Source: Planctomycetia bacterium
GTDB taxonomy: Bacteria > Planctomycetota > Planctomycetia > Gemmatales > Gemmataceae
Assembly (NCBI GenBank): GCA_005772955.1
Contig: SXID01000149.1
Location: 86,594 to 119,080, forward strand
Direction: 5' to 3'
DNA length: 32,487 nucleotides
Of this stretch, positions 7,306 to 16,147 are shown piece by piece. Position 1 is the stretch's first letter, and each line of letters starts with the position of its first letter. Position numbers and translations under genes: made by a program. The notes beneath the pieces are model-generated. The model was given only the letters and a program-made list of their open reading frames with translations. It made no database searches and was not told where the DNA came from.

Positions 7306-8718
7306 TCACGCGCCCGTTTTGGCTTCCGTGGTTCCCGGGACCGCAATGGTCACCGCGGGCATTGCCGCAGCGGGCGTGACCGGCTCCTTCGGCGGCGGCA
7401 GCGGTTCTGGGGGCGTCGGCATCGTGCGCCGCAGGTAGATTTCGATTCCCACGGCCGCGACGAAGATCACCACGCTGCCCCACTGCGAGAGCGTCAAGCC
7501 GCCGCCGATGGTCGGCTCGATGCGGAGCGACTCGTTGATGAACCGGTGCGCCGAATAGCCGACCATGAGCAAAACCATCAACTGACCGTCGTGCCGGCGG
7601 TACGGGTAGTACGCGAGTAGTAGCAGAATGAGCAGACCCATGCTCACCGTTTCGTAGAGTTGCGTCGGGTACAACCCGACGGTCGTGGGCGCGAACCGCA
7701 TGGTCTCCGGTTTCTCGGCGCCGCGTTCGACTGTGAGCGTCAGTGCCGAACGGCCCCGGGGCCACTCGTTCGCGAGCACTTCGAGGTAGTCGCGGACGTG
7801 GAAGTCAAGCCCGACGCCGTCTGGAACCGAAAACCGCGCGTCCTTGTACTTCTCGTGTGAGTCGAAGAGCGCGCGAGGCTTCCCACCGGGGCCGGTCACT
7901 ACTCTCGCGCCCTTCTCCTCAAGCGCCTTCGCGGCCGGCTGCACCTTTTCTTCTGCGCCGCCGAGGTCGATCACGATGTAGTTCGGCTCGCCATCCACAC
8001 CGATCACGCGGTCGCCGGGCTTGATGCCGGCCTTCGCCGCGGGCGACCCAGTTTCAACCTTCGCCACGACCGCACGCGGGTCTTCGAGCACGTTACTACG
8101 CTGCCGCGGTTCGAGCGTGAACCCGGTCGTGGTCTGGAGGTGTTCATCACGCACGAGTAGTGGCCTCGCGTGCGCCGGCAATAAGGGGAAGTGCGCCGCG
8201 CCGAGCGGCACCGTGCGGCACTCCTCGCACGCGACTTGCCCCCAGCAGCAGCCGTTGAGGTAACACCCGATGCGGCCGATCGCGAGACCCAGCGCCAGCA
8301 GCGGCGCGACCGAGTCCGCGAGCCGCCACCCCGACACGTCGAGACGCCTCAGGATGAAGTGGTAGAAGAGGCCGTAGCCGAGTACGCCGCCGAGCGCGGA
8401 ACCGTAGAAGATGATCCCGCCTTCCCAGATCTTGAAGAACGCACCCGCGAGGCCGGCGATGCTCTGGTCCGGGAAGTGGTGCGAATACTGGATCATGTAC
8501 AGGACACGGGCGCCGACGATCCCGGACACGAACAGCCAGATGACCAGATCCTGATACCGCTCCGGCGGCATGTTGGCGGTCTTCTTGGCGCGCCGCGACC
8601 CCCATACGGTCACCGCGATGAAGCACACGAACAGCATCGCCCCGAACCCATACATCGGGATTCCGTCGGGCGGGAACGAGTTCTTGAAGAGCGGGATCGT
8701 GAACAGAACTTGTTGCAT
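7306..8718 (-). CDS. lgt: Prolipoprotein diacylglyceryl transferase with PDZ-like insertion
   Basis: A 470-residue polytopic membrane enzyme that transfers diacylglycerol from phosphatidylglycerol to the lipobox cysteine of prolipoproteins. Lgt landmarks: MYGFGAMLF, SGIVGARVLYMI, WEGGIIFYGSALGG, AIGRIGCYLNGCCWG (about 147-162, with the conserved Arg and Asn), YPTQLYE (about 351-357) and HRFINESLR (the C-terminal essential Arg region). Usual Lgt length is about 260-300; the excess comes mainly from about 180 residues inserted between the GRIG motif and PTQLYE. This part contains VVAKVETGSPAAKAGIKPGD followed by RVIGVDGEP, a PDZ core. The family's conserved His of 'FHGG' is Tyr here (FYGS), as in several non-proteobacterial Lgts as far as I recall. 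A proline-rich tail follows the last membrane segment. The inserted domain should lie on the periplasmic side if the topology resembles E. coli Lgt. Confidence 0.9.
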   Translation of the reverse strand: MQQVLFTIPLFKNSFPPDGIPMYGFGAMLFVCFIAVTVWGSRRAKKTANMPPERYQDLVIWLFVSGIVGARVLYMIQYSHHFPDQSIAGLAGAFFKIWEGGIIFYGSALGGVLGYGLFYHFILRRLDVSGWRLADSVAPLLALGLAIGRIGCYLNGCCWGQVACEECRTVPLGAAHFPLLPAHARPLLVRDEHLQTTTGFTLEPRQRSNVLEDPRAVVAKVETGSPAAKAGIKPGDRVIGVDGEPNYIVIDLGGAEEKVQPAAKALEEKGARVVTGPGGKPRALFDSHEKYKDARFSVPDGVGLDFHVRDYLEVLANEWPRGRSALTLTVERGAEKPETMRFAPTTVGLYPTQLYETVSMGLLILLLLAYYPYRRHDGQLMVLLMVGYSAHRFINESLRIEPTIGGGLTLSQWGSVVIFVAAVGIEIYLRRTMPTPPEPLPPPKEPVTPAAAMPAVTIAVPGTTEAKTGA

Positions 8719-8752
8719 GGGGATTCCCAGTCACCTGATCGCGGGTTTTGTC

Positions 8753-8894
8753 TTTTCCCTCTCCCCCTTGCGGGAGAGGGTGCCGAGGCTTTGCGAGATG
8801 GGTGAGGGGTCGCGGCTTCTGAGGGTTATCGTTTCGCCCCTCACCCCGCCGCGAAGCGCGGCGACCCACTCCCGCAAGGGGAGAGGGGAAAACG
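8753..8894. repeat. Nested palindromic intergenic element upstream of lgt
   Basis: About 142 bp in the gap between moxR-like and lgt. The ends are inverted copies: TTTTCCCTCTCCCCCTTGCG on the left and CGCAAGGGGAGAGGGGAAAA on the right. Inside are a second inverted pair (GGGTGAGGGG near 8806 and CCCCTCACCC near 8837) and a small CCGCCGCGAAGCGCGGCG hairpin. The end arms share the CCCTCTCCC...GCGGGAGAGGG core found at 28470-28495, 9955-9979 and 23474-23497. No coding potential is seen. Confidence 0.8.
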
Positions 8895-8926
8895 AAGAGA
8901 CGAACCATACGGTTCGTGGCCCGTTT

Positions 8927-9901
8927 TTACGGCACCGGCAGCCGATCGAGCACTCGCTTCACCAGCGATTCGGGGCGCAGGTCTTCGGCTTCCGCCTCGA
9001 ATGAGATCACGAGCCGGTGCCGCAGCACGTCCGGTGCGGCGGTCTTCACGTCTTCCGGCGTCACGTACCCGCGGCCCGCCAGGAACGCATGCGCCTTTGC
9101 GGCGCGGAGCAGCGCGATCGCGGCCCGCGTACTCGCGCCTAACTGAATGAGGCCGGTCATGTCGAGTCCGTAGTCCGCGGGCTTGCGCGTGGCGCGGATC
9201 ACGTCGATCATGTACTCCTTCACCTTCGCATCGACGTATACCGAATCCACCGCCTGCCGCAACACCTCCAACTCAGTCGCTTCGAGCACCGGCGCGATGT
9301 CCACAGACGTCGCCAACCCGCCCATGCGATCTAAAACCGCAAGTTCGTCGGCGCGGCTCGGGTAGTCGATCACCACCTTGAGCATGAACCTATCGACCTG
9401 CGCCTCAGGCAGCGGGTACGTTCCCTCTTGTTCGATGGGGTTCTGGGTCGCGAGCACGAAGAACGGGCGCGGCACTTTCAGCGTGTTCTCGCCGATGGTG
9501 ACCTGGCGTTCGGCCATCGCTTCGAGCAGCGCGCTTTGCACCTTCGCGGGGGCGCGGTTGATCTCGTCTACCAGGACTACGTTAGCGAACACCGGCCCCT
9601 GCTTCACGGTGAACTCACCGGTCCGCGGGTTGTAGATCTGCGTACCGATCACGTCTGCGGGAAGCAGGTCCGGCGTGAACTGGATGCGTGAGAACCTGAG
9701 GTGCAGCGCGCTCGCGACGGTGCGCACTGCGAGCGTCTTCGCGAGGCCCGGCACGCCTTCAAGGAGCACGTGCCCGTCGGTGAGCAACCCGATAAGCAGC
9801 CCGTCGATCAGTTTACGCTGGCCGATGAGAACGCTTTCGACCGCCCGATAGAACGGGTCGAGCTTCGGCCGGAGTTTCTCAATGGTCGCCGGGTCGGTCA
9901 T
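8927..9901 (-). CDS. MoxR-family AAA+ ATPase
   Basis: A 324-residue MoxR-type AAA+ ATPase, a chaperone-like family that often helps assemble or activate metal- or VWA-domain proteins. Walker A is GVPGLAKT (about 49-56) and Walker B is NVVLVDEINRAPAKVQSALL. The family motifs IQFTPDLLPADVIGTQIYN, RPFFVLATQNPIEQEGTYPL and EAQVDRFMLKV (sensor and arginine-finger region) are all present. The ATG at 9901 is chosen over an in-frame codon at 9940 because of an AGGGAG ribosome site six bases upstream and because MTDPATIEKL is a natural start. In many planctomycetes such a gene precedes DUF58 and VWA-domain genes, but here the next gene is lgt across a repeat element, so its client cannot be inferred. 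Confidence 0.92.
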   Translation of the reverse strand: MTDPATIEKLRPKLDPFYRAVESVLIGQRKLIDGLLIGLLTDGHVLLEGVPGLAKTLAVRTVASALHLRFSRIQFTPDLLPADVIGTQIYNPRTGEFTVKQGPVFANVVLVDEINRAPAKVQSALLEAMAERQVTIGENTLKVPRPFFVLATQNPIEQEGTYPLPEAQVDRFMLKVVIDYPSRADELAVLDRMGGLATSVDIAPVLEATELEVLRQAVDSVYVDAKVKEYMIDVIRATRKPADYGLDMTGLIQLGASTRAAIALLRAAKAHAFLAGRGYVTPEDVKTAAPDVLRHRLVISFEAEAEDLRPESLVKRVLDRLPVP

Positions 9902-9954
9902 GTTACTCCCTGATCGCGCCGCGAAGGCGCGGACCGGCACCTGCTGTTATCTCT

Positions 9955-9979
9955 GCCCTCTCCCCTCGCGTGAGAGGGC
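9955..9979. repeat. Short hairpin, half-copy of the CCCTCTCCC element
   Basis: GCCCTCTC at the left pairs with GAGAGGGC at the right around CCCTCGCGT. It sits between the divergent MoxR and S9 peptidase genes and shares its core with the element at 8753-8894. The rest of this 274-bp gap shows no gene. Confidence 0.55.
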
Positions 9980-10175
9980 GAAGAATAAGACCACGTTCGC
10001 TTCGCGTCTACCTCATGATACAGACGACTGCGCCGGAGAAAGCTACCCTGCCGGTTGAATCGACTCTGCTGGTGGGGCAATTGGGCGAGGTTGGGAAAAA
10101 CTGCTGGCGTCCGACCATCCCTTCGCGATAAACCTAACGCTACTGCCTTGCTGTCGCTCCAAAAGAGGTTCTCCC

Positions 10176-13100
10176 ATGCTGCGATTCGCGTACCCACGTT
10201 CGCGCGGGATCGCGGCGATTGCCCTGTTTGGGCTACTCGTCGCGTCCGCAGGTCCGCTCTCGGCACAGCCCACCAACAAGAAGGTACTCACGTACGCGGA
10301 GTACGACATCTGGCGCACCGCCAGCGGGGTCACACTCTCGCGCAACGGGCAGTACGTCGCGTACCTCATCGGCTCCGAAGGCGCGGACGGCGAAGTCGTC
10401 GTGCGGCACGTCGCGAGTGGCAAGGAGTTCAAGTTCCCGCGTGGTGCCGCTACTGGATTTGCGGCACTCGGCACTAGCCCGCGATTCACGCCCGATAGCA
10501 AGAAGGTACTGATCCCACTCACGCCGACGCGGGCGGAACTGGAGAAAGCGAAGGCCGACAAGTTGAAGGCCGAAGACTATCCGAAAGCCGCGCTCGCGAT
10601 AATCGACCTGCCGAGCGGAAAAGAGGTGGATCGCATCGCGGGTGCCAGTTCCTTCCAGGTCGGCGGCGAAGGCAACGGGTTCCTCATTTACCGCAAATCG
10701 ACGACACCCGAACTGGGCAAGGGCGACACGAAGGAGCCAACGGGACCGCCGGTCAAGGGGAAGAAGGGCGGGTTCCCGATTCCGGGCACGACGCCGCCGG
10801 TCCAAACGACGAGCTACGGCTCTGATCTCTTCCTCCGCGACCTCTCTGGTACGACCGACCGCACCATTCTCAACGTGACCGAGTACAGCCTCTCGGCCGA
10901 CGAGAAGACGCTCGTGTACATGGTGTCATCGAAGACCGAAGTAAAGAACGGCGTCTACACGCTGAACCCGAAGTTCGGGACCGGCGGTTCGCCACTGAGG
11001 ACCGGCGTGGGCAAGTATTCGAGCCTCACCTGGGACGAGAAGCAGAACAAGCTCGCGTTCTTCTACGACGACAGCCAGATTCCCTCGGCAACGCTCGCGC
11101 CGGCCCCACACCCGGCCGGCACACCGGTGGGCACATCCATCGGCGCCGCACCGACCCCGCCACCTCCGGCGCAGTATCGCGTGTTCGTGTGGGACCGCCA
11201 CGCGAAAACCGAATCGAAGCCCATCGCGCGTGTTCCGCTCGGCACGGTCGGCGGGTTCGGCGCGCTCGTGGCCCCCGTAGTCGCGGCCAGAGCGCCCTCG
11301 GTGCCGGACGCGGTCACCGAAGTACTCGGGCCTGACACGCCCGGCTTGAAGAAGGGCTGGACGCTCACGAGCAATGCGCTGAGCTTCTCGCAGGACGGAA
11401 CCAAGATCTACGTCGCGACCGCGCCTGAACGGCCACGTCCGACTGGACCGACCGCGCCTGACGACATCCAACTTGATCTGTGGCACTGGAAAGACGGCGC
11501 GCTTCAACCGATGCAAAAACTCCAGGCCGCGCAGGACCGCGCACGCACGTTCGGCGCGGTGTTTCTGCTCGACACGAAGCAGTTCCGCCACCTCTCAGAC
11601 GCCGACGTGACCGTACAGCCCGGCCCCGGCGACTGGGCGGTGAGCACGGACAACCGCAAGTACAAGCACATGACCGGCTACGCGTTCCCGGTGCCCACCG
11701 ACTACGCGCTCGTGAACATCCGCTCGGGAGTGACGCAGCCGCTCGCGACCGCGAGCACCATCGGGTTCACCCTCTCGCCCAACGGGAAGTACCTGCTGTC
11801 GTTCGACGGCAAGGACTGGTCAGCGGTTTCCGTCCCCGAGGGCAAGAAGGTAAACCTCACCTCCAAACTCACCGTGAAGTTCTTCGAGGAGGATCACGAT
11901 TCGCCCAGTACCGCCCCGCCCTACGGTGGCGTGCAGTGGACCGCCGACGGCAAGAGCGTGCTGGTCAGCGACCGGTACGACATCTGGAAGATCGCGGTCG
12001 ACGGCAGCAACGCGGAGAACCTCACGAAGATCGGCCGCACACAGGGTCTTCGCTTCACGCTACTGAGGCCGCGTAGCCCGGACGATCGCACGCCGATCGA
12101 GCGCACCGTCGACCTGAGCAAACCGCATCTGCTCGGTGCCGAGAACCTCACCACACGCGATACGGGTTTCTACCGGCTCGAACCTGGCTCGAACCCAAAG
12201 ATGCTCCTGATGGGCGCACGCGCCTATGGGAACCCGACGAAGGCGAAGGACGCCGACGTGTACCTGCTCACGGTGCAAACGTTCTCGCAGTACCCGGACT
12301 ACTACGCCACCACGCCGGACTTCCACGAACTGAAACGCGTGACCGACATCAACCCGCGGGTGAAGGATTACAACTGGGGCAAGGCGGAGTTGGTCAAGTA
12401 CAGCAGCACCGACGGCACGCCGCTGCAAGGCATCCTCATCAAGCCGGAGAACTTCGACCCGTCGAAGAAGTACCCGATGGTGGTGTACATCTACGAGCGG
12501 TTGTCGGAGAACCTGCACCAGTTCCGCGTGCCGAATGTGGTTCGCGGGCAGGTCATCAACCCGACGTTCTACGCGAGCAACGGCTACCTCGTGCTGATGC
12601 CGGACATCGCGTACAAGATCGGCTTCCCCGGTCCGAGCGCGATCAAGTGCGTGCTGCCCGCGATTCAAGCCGTGGTCGATAAGGGTTGCGTGAACGAGAA
12701 CGCGATCGGCATCAACGGGCAGTCGTGGGGCGGCTACCAGATCGCGTACATGATCACGCAAACGAACCGCTTCAAGGCCGCGGTCGCGGGCGCGCCGGTT
12801 TCAAATATGGTGAGCGCCTACGACGGCATCAGGTGGGGCAGCGGCTTACCGCGACAGTTCCAGTACGAGAAGACGCAGAGCCGAATCGGGGCGACTCTAT
12901 GGGAAGCCCCGATGCGATACATCGAGAACTCGCCGGTGTTCATGGCGGACCGCGTGCAGACGCCGCTGTTGATGATCCACAACGACCAGGACGACGCGGT
13001 GCCGTGGTATCAGGGCATCGAGTACTTCCTCGCTTTGCGGCGGCTTGGCAAGGAGGTGTACCTGCTCAACTACAACGGCGAGCCGCACAACCTGGCGAAG

Positions 13101-13259
13101 CGCGCTGCAGCCCGCGACTTCGCGATGCGGATGTTCCAGTTCTTCGAGTGCCATCTGAAGGACAAGCCGGCACCGGAATGGATGGAGAAGGGCGTGCCGT
13201 TCCTCGACCGCGAGAAGGAAAAGGAGCAGTGGAAGAAACTGTACGGTAAGGAGAAATGA
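10176..13259 (+). CDS. Secreted S9 prolyl oligopeptidase-family peptidase
   Basis: A 1027-residue serine peptidase of family S9. The N-terminus (about 1-31, GIAAIALFGLLVASAGPLSA) is a signal peptide, so the enzyme is exported. The middle is a long beta-propeller region with TolB/WD-like pieces (for example LSRNGQYVAYL, FSQDGTKIYVAT, LSPNGKYLLSF, WTADGKSVLVSDRYDIW). The C-terminal alpha/beta-hydrolase domain contains the triad: Ser850 in GINGQSWGGYQ, Asp939 in MIHNDQDDAVPW and His971 in NYNGEPHNL. It probably degrades peptides in the periplasm. Length is greater than typical S9C enzymes (about 650-850) because of an enlarged propeller with proline-rich loops. AGAGG lies about eight bases before the ATG. 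A strong hairpin follows its stop. Confidence 0.92.
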   Translation: MLRFAYPRSRGIAAIALFGLLVASAGPLSAQPTNKKVLTYAEYDIWRTASGVTLSRNGQYVAYLIGSEGADGEVVVRHVASGKEFKFPRGAATGFAALGTSPRFTPDSKKVLIPLTPTRAELEKAKADKLKAEDYPKAALAIIDLPSGKEVDRIAGASSFQVGGEGNGFLIYRKSTTPELGKGDTKEPTGPPVKGKKGGFPIPGTTPPVQTTSYGSDLFLRDLSGTTDRTILNVTEYSLSADEKTLVYMVSSKTEVKNGVYTLNPKFGTGGSPLRTGVGKYSSLTWDEKQNKLAFFYDDSQIPSATLAPAPHPAGTPVGTSIGAAPTPPPPAQYRVFVWDRHAKTESKPIARVPLGTVGGFGALVAPVVAARAPSVPDAVTEVLGPDTPGLKKGWTLTSNALSFSQDGTKIYVATAPERPRPTGPTAPDDIQLDLWHWKDGALQPMQKLQAAQDRARTFGAVFLLDTKQFRHLSDADVTVQPGPGDWAVSTDNRKYKHMTGYAFPVPTDYALVNIRSGVTQPLATASTIGFTLSPNGKYLLSFDGKDWSAVSVPEGKKVNLTSKLTVKFFEEDHDSPSTAPPYGGVQWTADGKSVLVSDRYDIWKIAVDGSNAENLTKIGRTQGLRFTLLRPRSPDDRTPIERTVDLSKPHLLGAENLTTRDTGFYRLEPGSNPKMLLMGARAYGNPTKAKDADVYLLTVQTFSQYPDYYATTPDFHELKRVTDINPRVKDYNWGKAELVKYSSTDGTPLQGILIKPENFDPSKKYPMVVYIYERLSENLHQFRVPNVVRGQVINPTFYASNGYLVLMPDIAYKIGFPGPSAIKCVLPAIQAVVDKGCVNENAIGINGQSWGGYQIAYMITQTNRFKAAVAGAPVSNMVSAYDGIRWGSGLPRQFQYEKTQSRIGATLWEAPMRYIENSPVFMADRVQTPLLMIHNDQDDAVPWYQGIEYFLALRRLGKEVYLLNYNGEPHNLAKRAAARDFAMRMFQFFECHLKDKPAPEWMEKGVPFLDREKEKEQWKKLYGKEK

Positions 13260-13275
13260 GTGCGAGAGCCGTGGT

Positions 13276-13306
13276 TTGGTTTTAGCCCCTTCGGGGCTAA
13301 AACCAA
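13276..13306. terminator. Bidirectional terminator-like hairpin
   Basis: TTGGTTTTAGCCCC pairs over 14 bp with GGGGCTAAAACCAA around a TTC loop (a CTTCGG-type stable hairpin). It lies between the stop of the S9 peptidase (13259) and that of the convergent lipoprotein gene (13342); the A/T-rich stem base gives short T-runs in both directions. Confidence 0.8.
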
Positions 13307-13341
13307 CAACTTGCGTGTTGGAGCGTTCACGGCATTCGCAC

Positions 13342-13815
13342 TTACCGCAACCCCGCGAGACTGCTGTGAGCGTGTCCGCTGTCGCGGATCTGCTTGACGC
13401 TTACCGGAGTGGACGGCTTCACGCCGGGGCGAGCGTAGTACACCTTCACCTTCGACAACTCGGTGTCGGCCGGGATTCGGTGCTGCGGGGTCGCGGGACG
13501 CCCAGATTCTTCGCCCGGAAGTTGCACCATCCAGCGGTCGTTACCGGGCAGGTCGTAGAGCGTGAGCGTGCGTGTGTGTTCGTCGTAGTTAATGCGATCG
13601 GCTTCGGGCGGTGGCAGTTGCGCCCGGCCCGTAACCCACGCGGGGTCATTCGCGCCGTTTGTGGAGTGCGGTGACGAGTCCGCGCCGGGTGGGACGACCG
13701 AGCCGCAACCAAGCAGAGCAACCGGGAACGCCACCAGCACCGCGAGCCGCGCGCGTCGCCCCCACGCCCCACGCGAGGTAAGTTCCGGCGATCGAGGTGT
13801 CCGTAACGCGGTCAT
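13342..13815 (-). CDS. Small predicted lipoprotein of unknown function
   Basis: A 157-residue protein I do not recognise. The N-terminus carries basic residues (GRRAR) followed by LAVLVAFPVALLGCGS; LLGC is a lipobox and Cys37 would be the lipidated residue. The mature part is hydrophilic, with YDEHTRTLTLYDLPGNDRWM and a C-terminal VKVYYARPGVKPSTPVSVKQ. The start at 13815 is fixed by an unusually good ribosome site (GGAGGAGG) six bases upstream; the open frame extends further upstream without a lipobox rationale. It is convergent with the S9 peptidase gene. Confidence 0.72.
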   Translation of the reverse strand: MTALRTPRSPELTSRGAWGRRARLAVLVAFPVALLGCGSVVPPGADSSPHSTNGANDPAWVTGRAQLPPPEADRINYDEHTRTLTLYDLPGNDRWMVQLPGEESGRPATPQHRIPADTELSKVKVYYARPGVKPSTPVSVKQIRDSGHAHSSLAGLR

Positions 13816-13874
13816 GGAAACCCTCCTCCGTGGGGCGGTTTTTGTCGCAGGCGATTCGTGCCCGCGACCTACAT

Positions 13875-13903
13875 ACTTGAAACGTAGCACCTAACTCTGT
13901 CAA
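13875..13903 (-). promoter_or_regulatory. Candidate sigma-70-like promoter for the lipoprotein gene
   Basis: On the minus strand a perfect TTGACA (13903-13898) is followed, after 17 bases, by TCAAGT, a poor -10 match. Spacing and position, about 60 bp upstream of the ATG at 13815, are right, but the -10 is weak and planctomycete promoters are poorly defined. Confidence 0.3.
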
Positions 13904-13944
13904 GCGGAAGAGTCTACAAACGGAAAACCGGCCCGCAAACTGGT

Positions 13945-14136
13945 TCAGTCCCGTACCCAGATCAACCCGGCAGTGAACGCCGTCACGCCAACCAACCCGA
14001 CCATCAGCGCGGTTACGGACAGGTCGTCAGTGAGCCAGACGCGTGCAGACGCCGACCCGGTCAGAACGGAAGACACCCCCCAGATCGCGGTCGCCCCGCC
14101 GGCCACCGCGAGGAACATGCCAATAAGCCGCTTCAT
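13945..14136 (-). CDS. 63-residue membrane protein of unknown function
   Basis: MKRLIGMFLAVAGGATAIWG starts the first of two hydrophobic segments (about 3-25); the second spans about 41-60 (VTALMVGLVGVTAFTAGLIW) and the protein ends VRD. Between them is SASARVWLTDDLS. The ATG at 14136 has AGGGGGG four bases upstream, which decides it over the open codons at 14196. No family is recognised. A two-helix inner-membrane protein is all that can be said. It lies between the DUF11 gene and the lipoprotein gene, all on the same strand, but the gaps (129 and 101 bp) do not show an operon. Confidence 0.65.
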   Translation of the reverse strand: MKRLIGMFLAVAGGATAIWGVSSVLTGSASARVWLTDDLSVTALMVGLVGVTAFTAGLIWVRD

Positions 14137-14237
14137 GTGCCCCCCTGAAGACGGGCCAGCGGGTTCCCCACAAGCCCCCATATTCCTCTGGCACACGAAA
14201 CAGGGTTTGTCACGTCACATCGCTCGTCTAAAGCATC

Positions 14238-15923
14238 CTACTTCGGGCCGCCGATCACCTCGACCATCTTCTCCGTTTGCATGGGGCGGTCGCCGAGGCA
14301 CTCCGCCGCCATGCGCACGCGGAACCATGCCTGATCCGCCTTCTTCCCCTCGAACGTCAGCGTGTAGGTCTTCTCGCCGTAACCCGGAATCGTCTCCGAA
14401 GCGAACAGAACCGCGTTGTTCTCGACGCGGACCTGCGGCGTCGTCTGCACCACGCTCACGTTGTCCGGCACGTCGATCTGTACTCGCACGTTCCGCGCCA
14501 CCTCGCCACCGGTGTTCTTCACCTTCACCGTGAACACGCCCTGCTTGCCCACCTGCACCGTGAGCGGGTCGAACCTGGTTTCCCACGCGATCGCCGCGAT
14601 CCCGGCGAACGTGGTCGCGAGTTCCTGCGATGCGCGCGTGCCGCGGGTGTCCGACGCGCTGCTAACCACCACCCGCCGACCGGTCGTGTTCGCCTTGATC
14701 GCATAGCGGAAGGACTGTGCCTCGCCGGGATCCAATCGCGGCACCTGCCACACAACCGTGTCGCGGAACAGTTGCCCGCCATCGGTCTTCTGGGTCGGTT
14801 TGCAGTCGGCCGGAATCGTGCCGGTTACCTTCAGGTTCGTGCTTGGCAGCGTGCCAGTGTTGCGAACCACGATCTCGTACCGCGCGGACTCGCCCGCATT
14901 CACCACACCGGTTGGACCCGTGAGTTTCACTTCCAGCCCTGGCACGAGCACCTGTGTGCGCGCCTCAGCGGGTTTGTCCGGCACGAGTTTCTGGCCGGTC
15001 ACGCTGGTAAGGGTGAACACGTCCTTCGCCTCGCGCGCCGTGACACGATACTCGATCACCTTCCGTTCGCCGGGTTGAAGTTTCGCGATCTCCCACGCCC
15101 ACTGTTGCCCCTCGGCCTGCTGAACTCGCTTCGCACCGGCCGTGACCGGTTCCATCTCTGCGGACGCGGGCAGGTTCTCCAGCACGCGAACGTTCTCGGC
15201 GGGAACCTTCCCGGTGTTCTCCAGCAGTACGCGAACGGTGTACGTCTCGTCTCGAACGATCTGCTTCGGCGCGGTCTTGGTCACCTTGACCGTGGGCTTG
15301 CCGATCTTCGTTGTGACGGCCTGGCCGTGCTCGTACTTCACGTACGCGAGGTTCTTCAACTCAGTGACGTTCGGCTTGTGGCGCAGCGTCAGTTCGATCG
15401 TTTTCGACTCGCCCGCCTTGAGCGTGCCCAAGGTCCAGACGAGCTGTCCCGGTTTGTCACCCGGTGCCGGCTTGTCGGCCAACGGTTCGGCCTTCACCAC
15501 GGCTTCGACTTCCGCCGCGAGCGGGTTGCGCACGGTAACCGAATGCGCGTCCGCAGCAGAGACGTTCTGCACGGTAATGACGTACTTGATGTCGTCGCCG
15601 GGCATCATGTCGGCTGGCACGCGTACGCGAATGGTGACAACCGGGTGCGGCGGGTCGGGGACGTTCGTCGCGGCCCGCGGCGGATTGCCGAATTTCGCGG
15701 GGACACGCTCCTTGAACTGCGCCGGCTCCACGCTCGGATCGGTGAATTCGATCGGCGGCAGCCTCTCCGGTTCTTTCTGCGGCACAGCCGGCAGGTTGCG
15801 GAAGTTGAGTTCCGGGGGCGGCACTGGATTCTGCGCGGGCGCGGCCAGCGCGACGACGGCCCACACCGCGACGACCGTTGCCCCGCCGACCGCCGCCGAC
15901 CGCATGTGCTTCCACTGAGACAT
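14238..15923 (-). CDS. Exported DUF11-repeat surface protein
   Basis: A 561-residue exported protein built from about four immunoglobulin-like DUF11/CARDB-type repeats. The N-terminus (about 1-29, AAVGGATVVAVWAVVALAAP) is a signal peptide. A proline-rich stretch follows (about 30-90). Repeats begin near residues 95 (RVRVPADMMPGDDIKYVITV), 195 (VKVTKTAPKQIVRDETYTVR), 320 (VPGLEVKLTGPTGVVNAGES) and 430 (FDPLTVQVGKQGVFTVKVKN); each carries the 'G-Y-x-I-x-V-x-N-x-G' pattern. No membrane anchor or sorting signal is seen at the C-terminus, which ends EKMVEVIGGPK. Planctomycetes encode many such proteins, thought to belong to the cell envelope. GGGAGG precedes the ATG at the right distance. Role: structural or adhesive, inferred. 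Confidence 0.83.
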   Translation of the reverse strand: MSQWKHMRSAAVGGATVVAVWAVVALAAPAQNPVPPPELNFRNLPAVPQKEPERLPPIEFTDPSVEPAQFKERVPAKFGNPPRAATNVPDPPHPVVTIRVRVPADMMPGDDIKYVITVQNVSAADAHSVTVRNPLAAEVEAVVKAEPLADKPAPGDKPGQLVWTLGTLKAGESKTIELTLRHKPNVTELKNLAYVKYEHGQAVTTKIGKPTVKVTKTAPKQIVRDETYTVRVLLENTGKVPAENVRVLENLPASAEMEPVTAGAKRVQQAEGQQWAWEIAKLQPGERKVIEYRVTAREAKDVFTLTSVTGQKLVPDKPAEARTQVLVPGLEVKLTGPTGVVNAGESARYEIVVRNTGTLPSTNLKVTGTIPADCKPTQKTDGGQLFRDTVVWQVPRLDPGEAQSFRYAIKANTTGRRVVVSSASDTRGTRASQELATTFAGIAAIAWETRFDPLTVQVGKQGVFTVKVKNTGGEVARNVRVQIDVPDNVSVVQTTPQVRVENNAVLFASETIPGYGEKTYTLTFEGKKADQAWFRVRMAAECLGDRPMQTEKMVEVIGGPK

Positions 15924-16147
15924 ACCGCACCCTCCCTGAACGTGCCGGCTTCACCAGGCTCGCGGTGGCGGTATAGCGTCTCGCGCGAATCTGCGAAAGA
16001 TCAGTCGGCGCGGTAGCGGTACGCGGTCCCATCTGGCAAAATGAGTCGTACACGCGGGCGCGAATCAATCTTGACGGCGGTTCAATATCCGCGTGCCGCG
16101 GGCGAACTGCAAATAACGAGCATTCCTGTCGCGCGAGACTTCAATCC

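Noticed and set aside
14277-16016. A 579-codon open frame on the plus strand
   Set aside because: It is antisense to the DUF11 gene, which has signal peptide, repeats and ribosome site. The plus-strand translation is Arg/His-rich with no domain, typical of antisense frames in GC-rich DNA.
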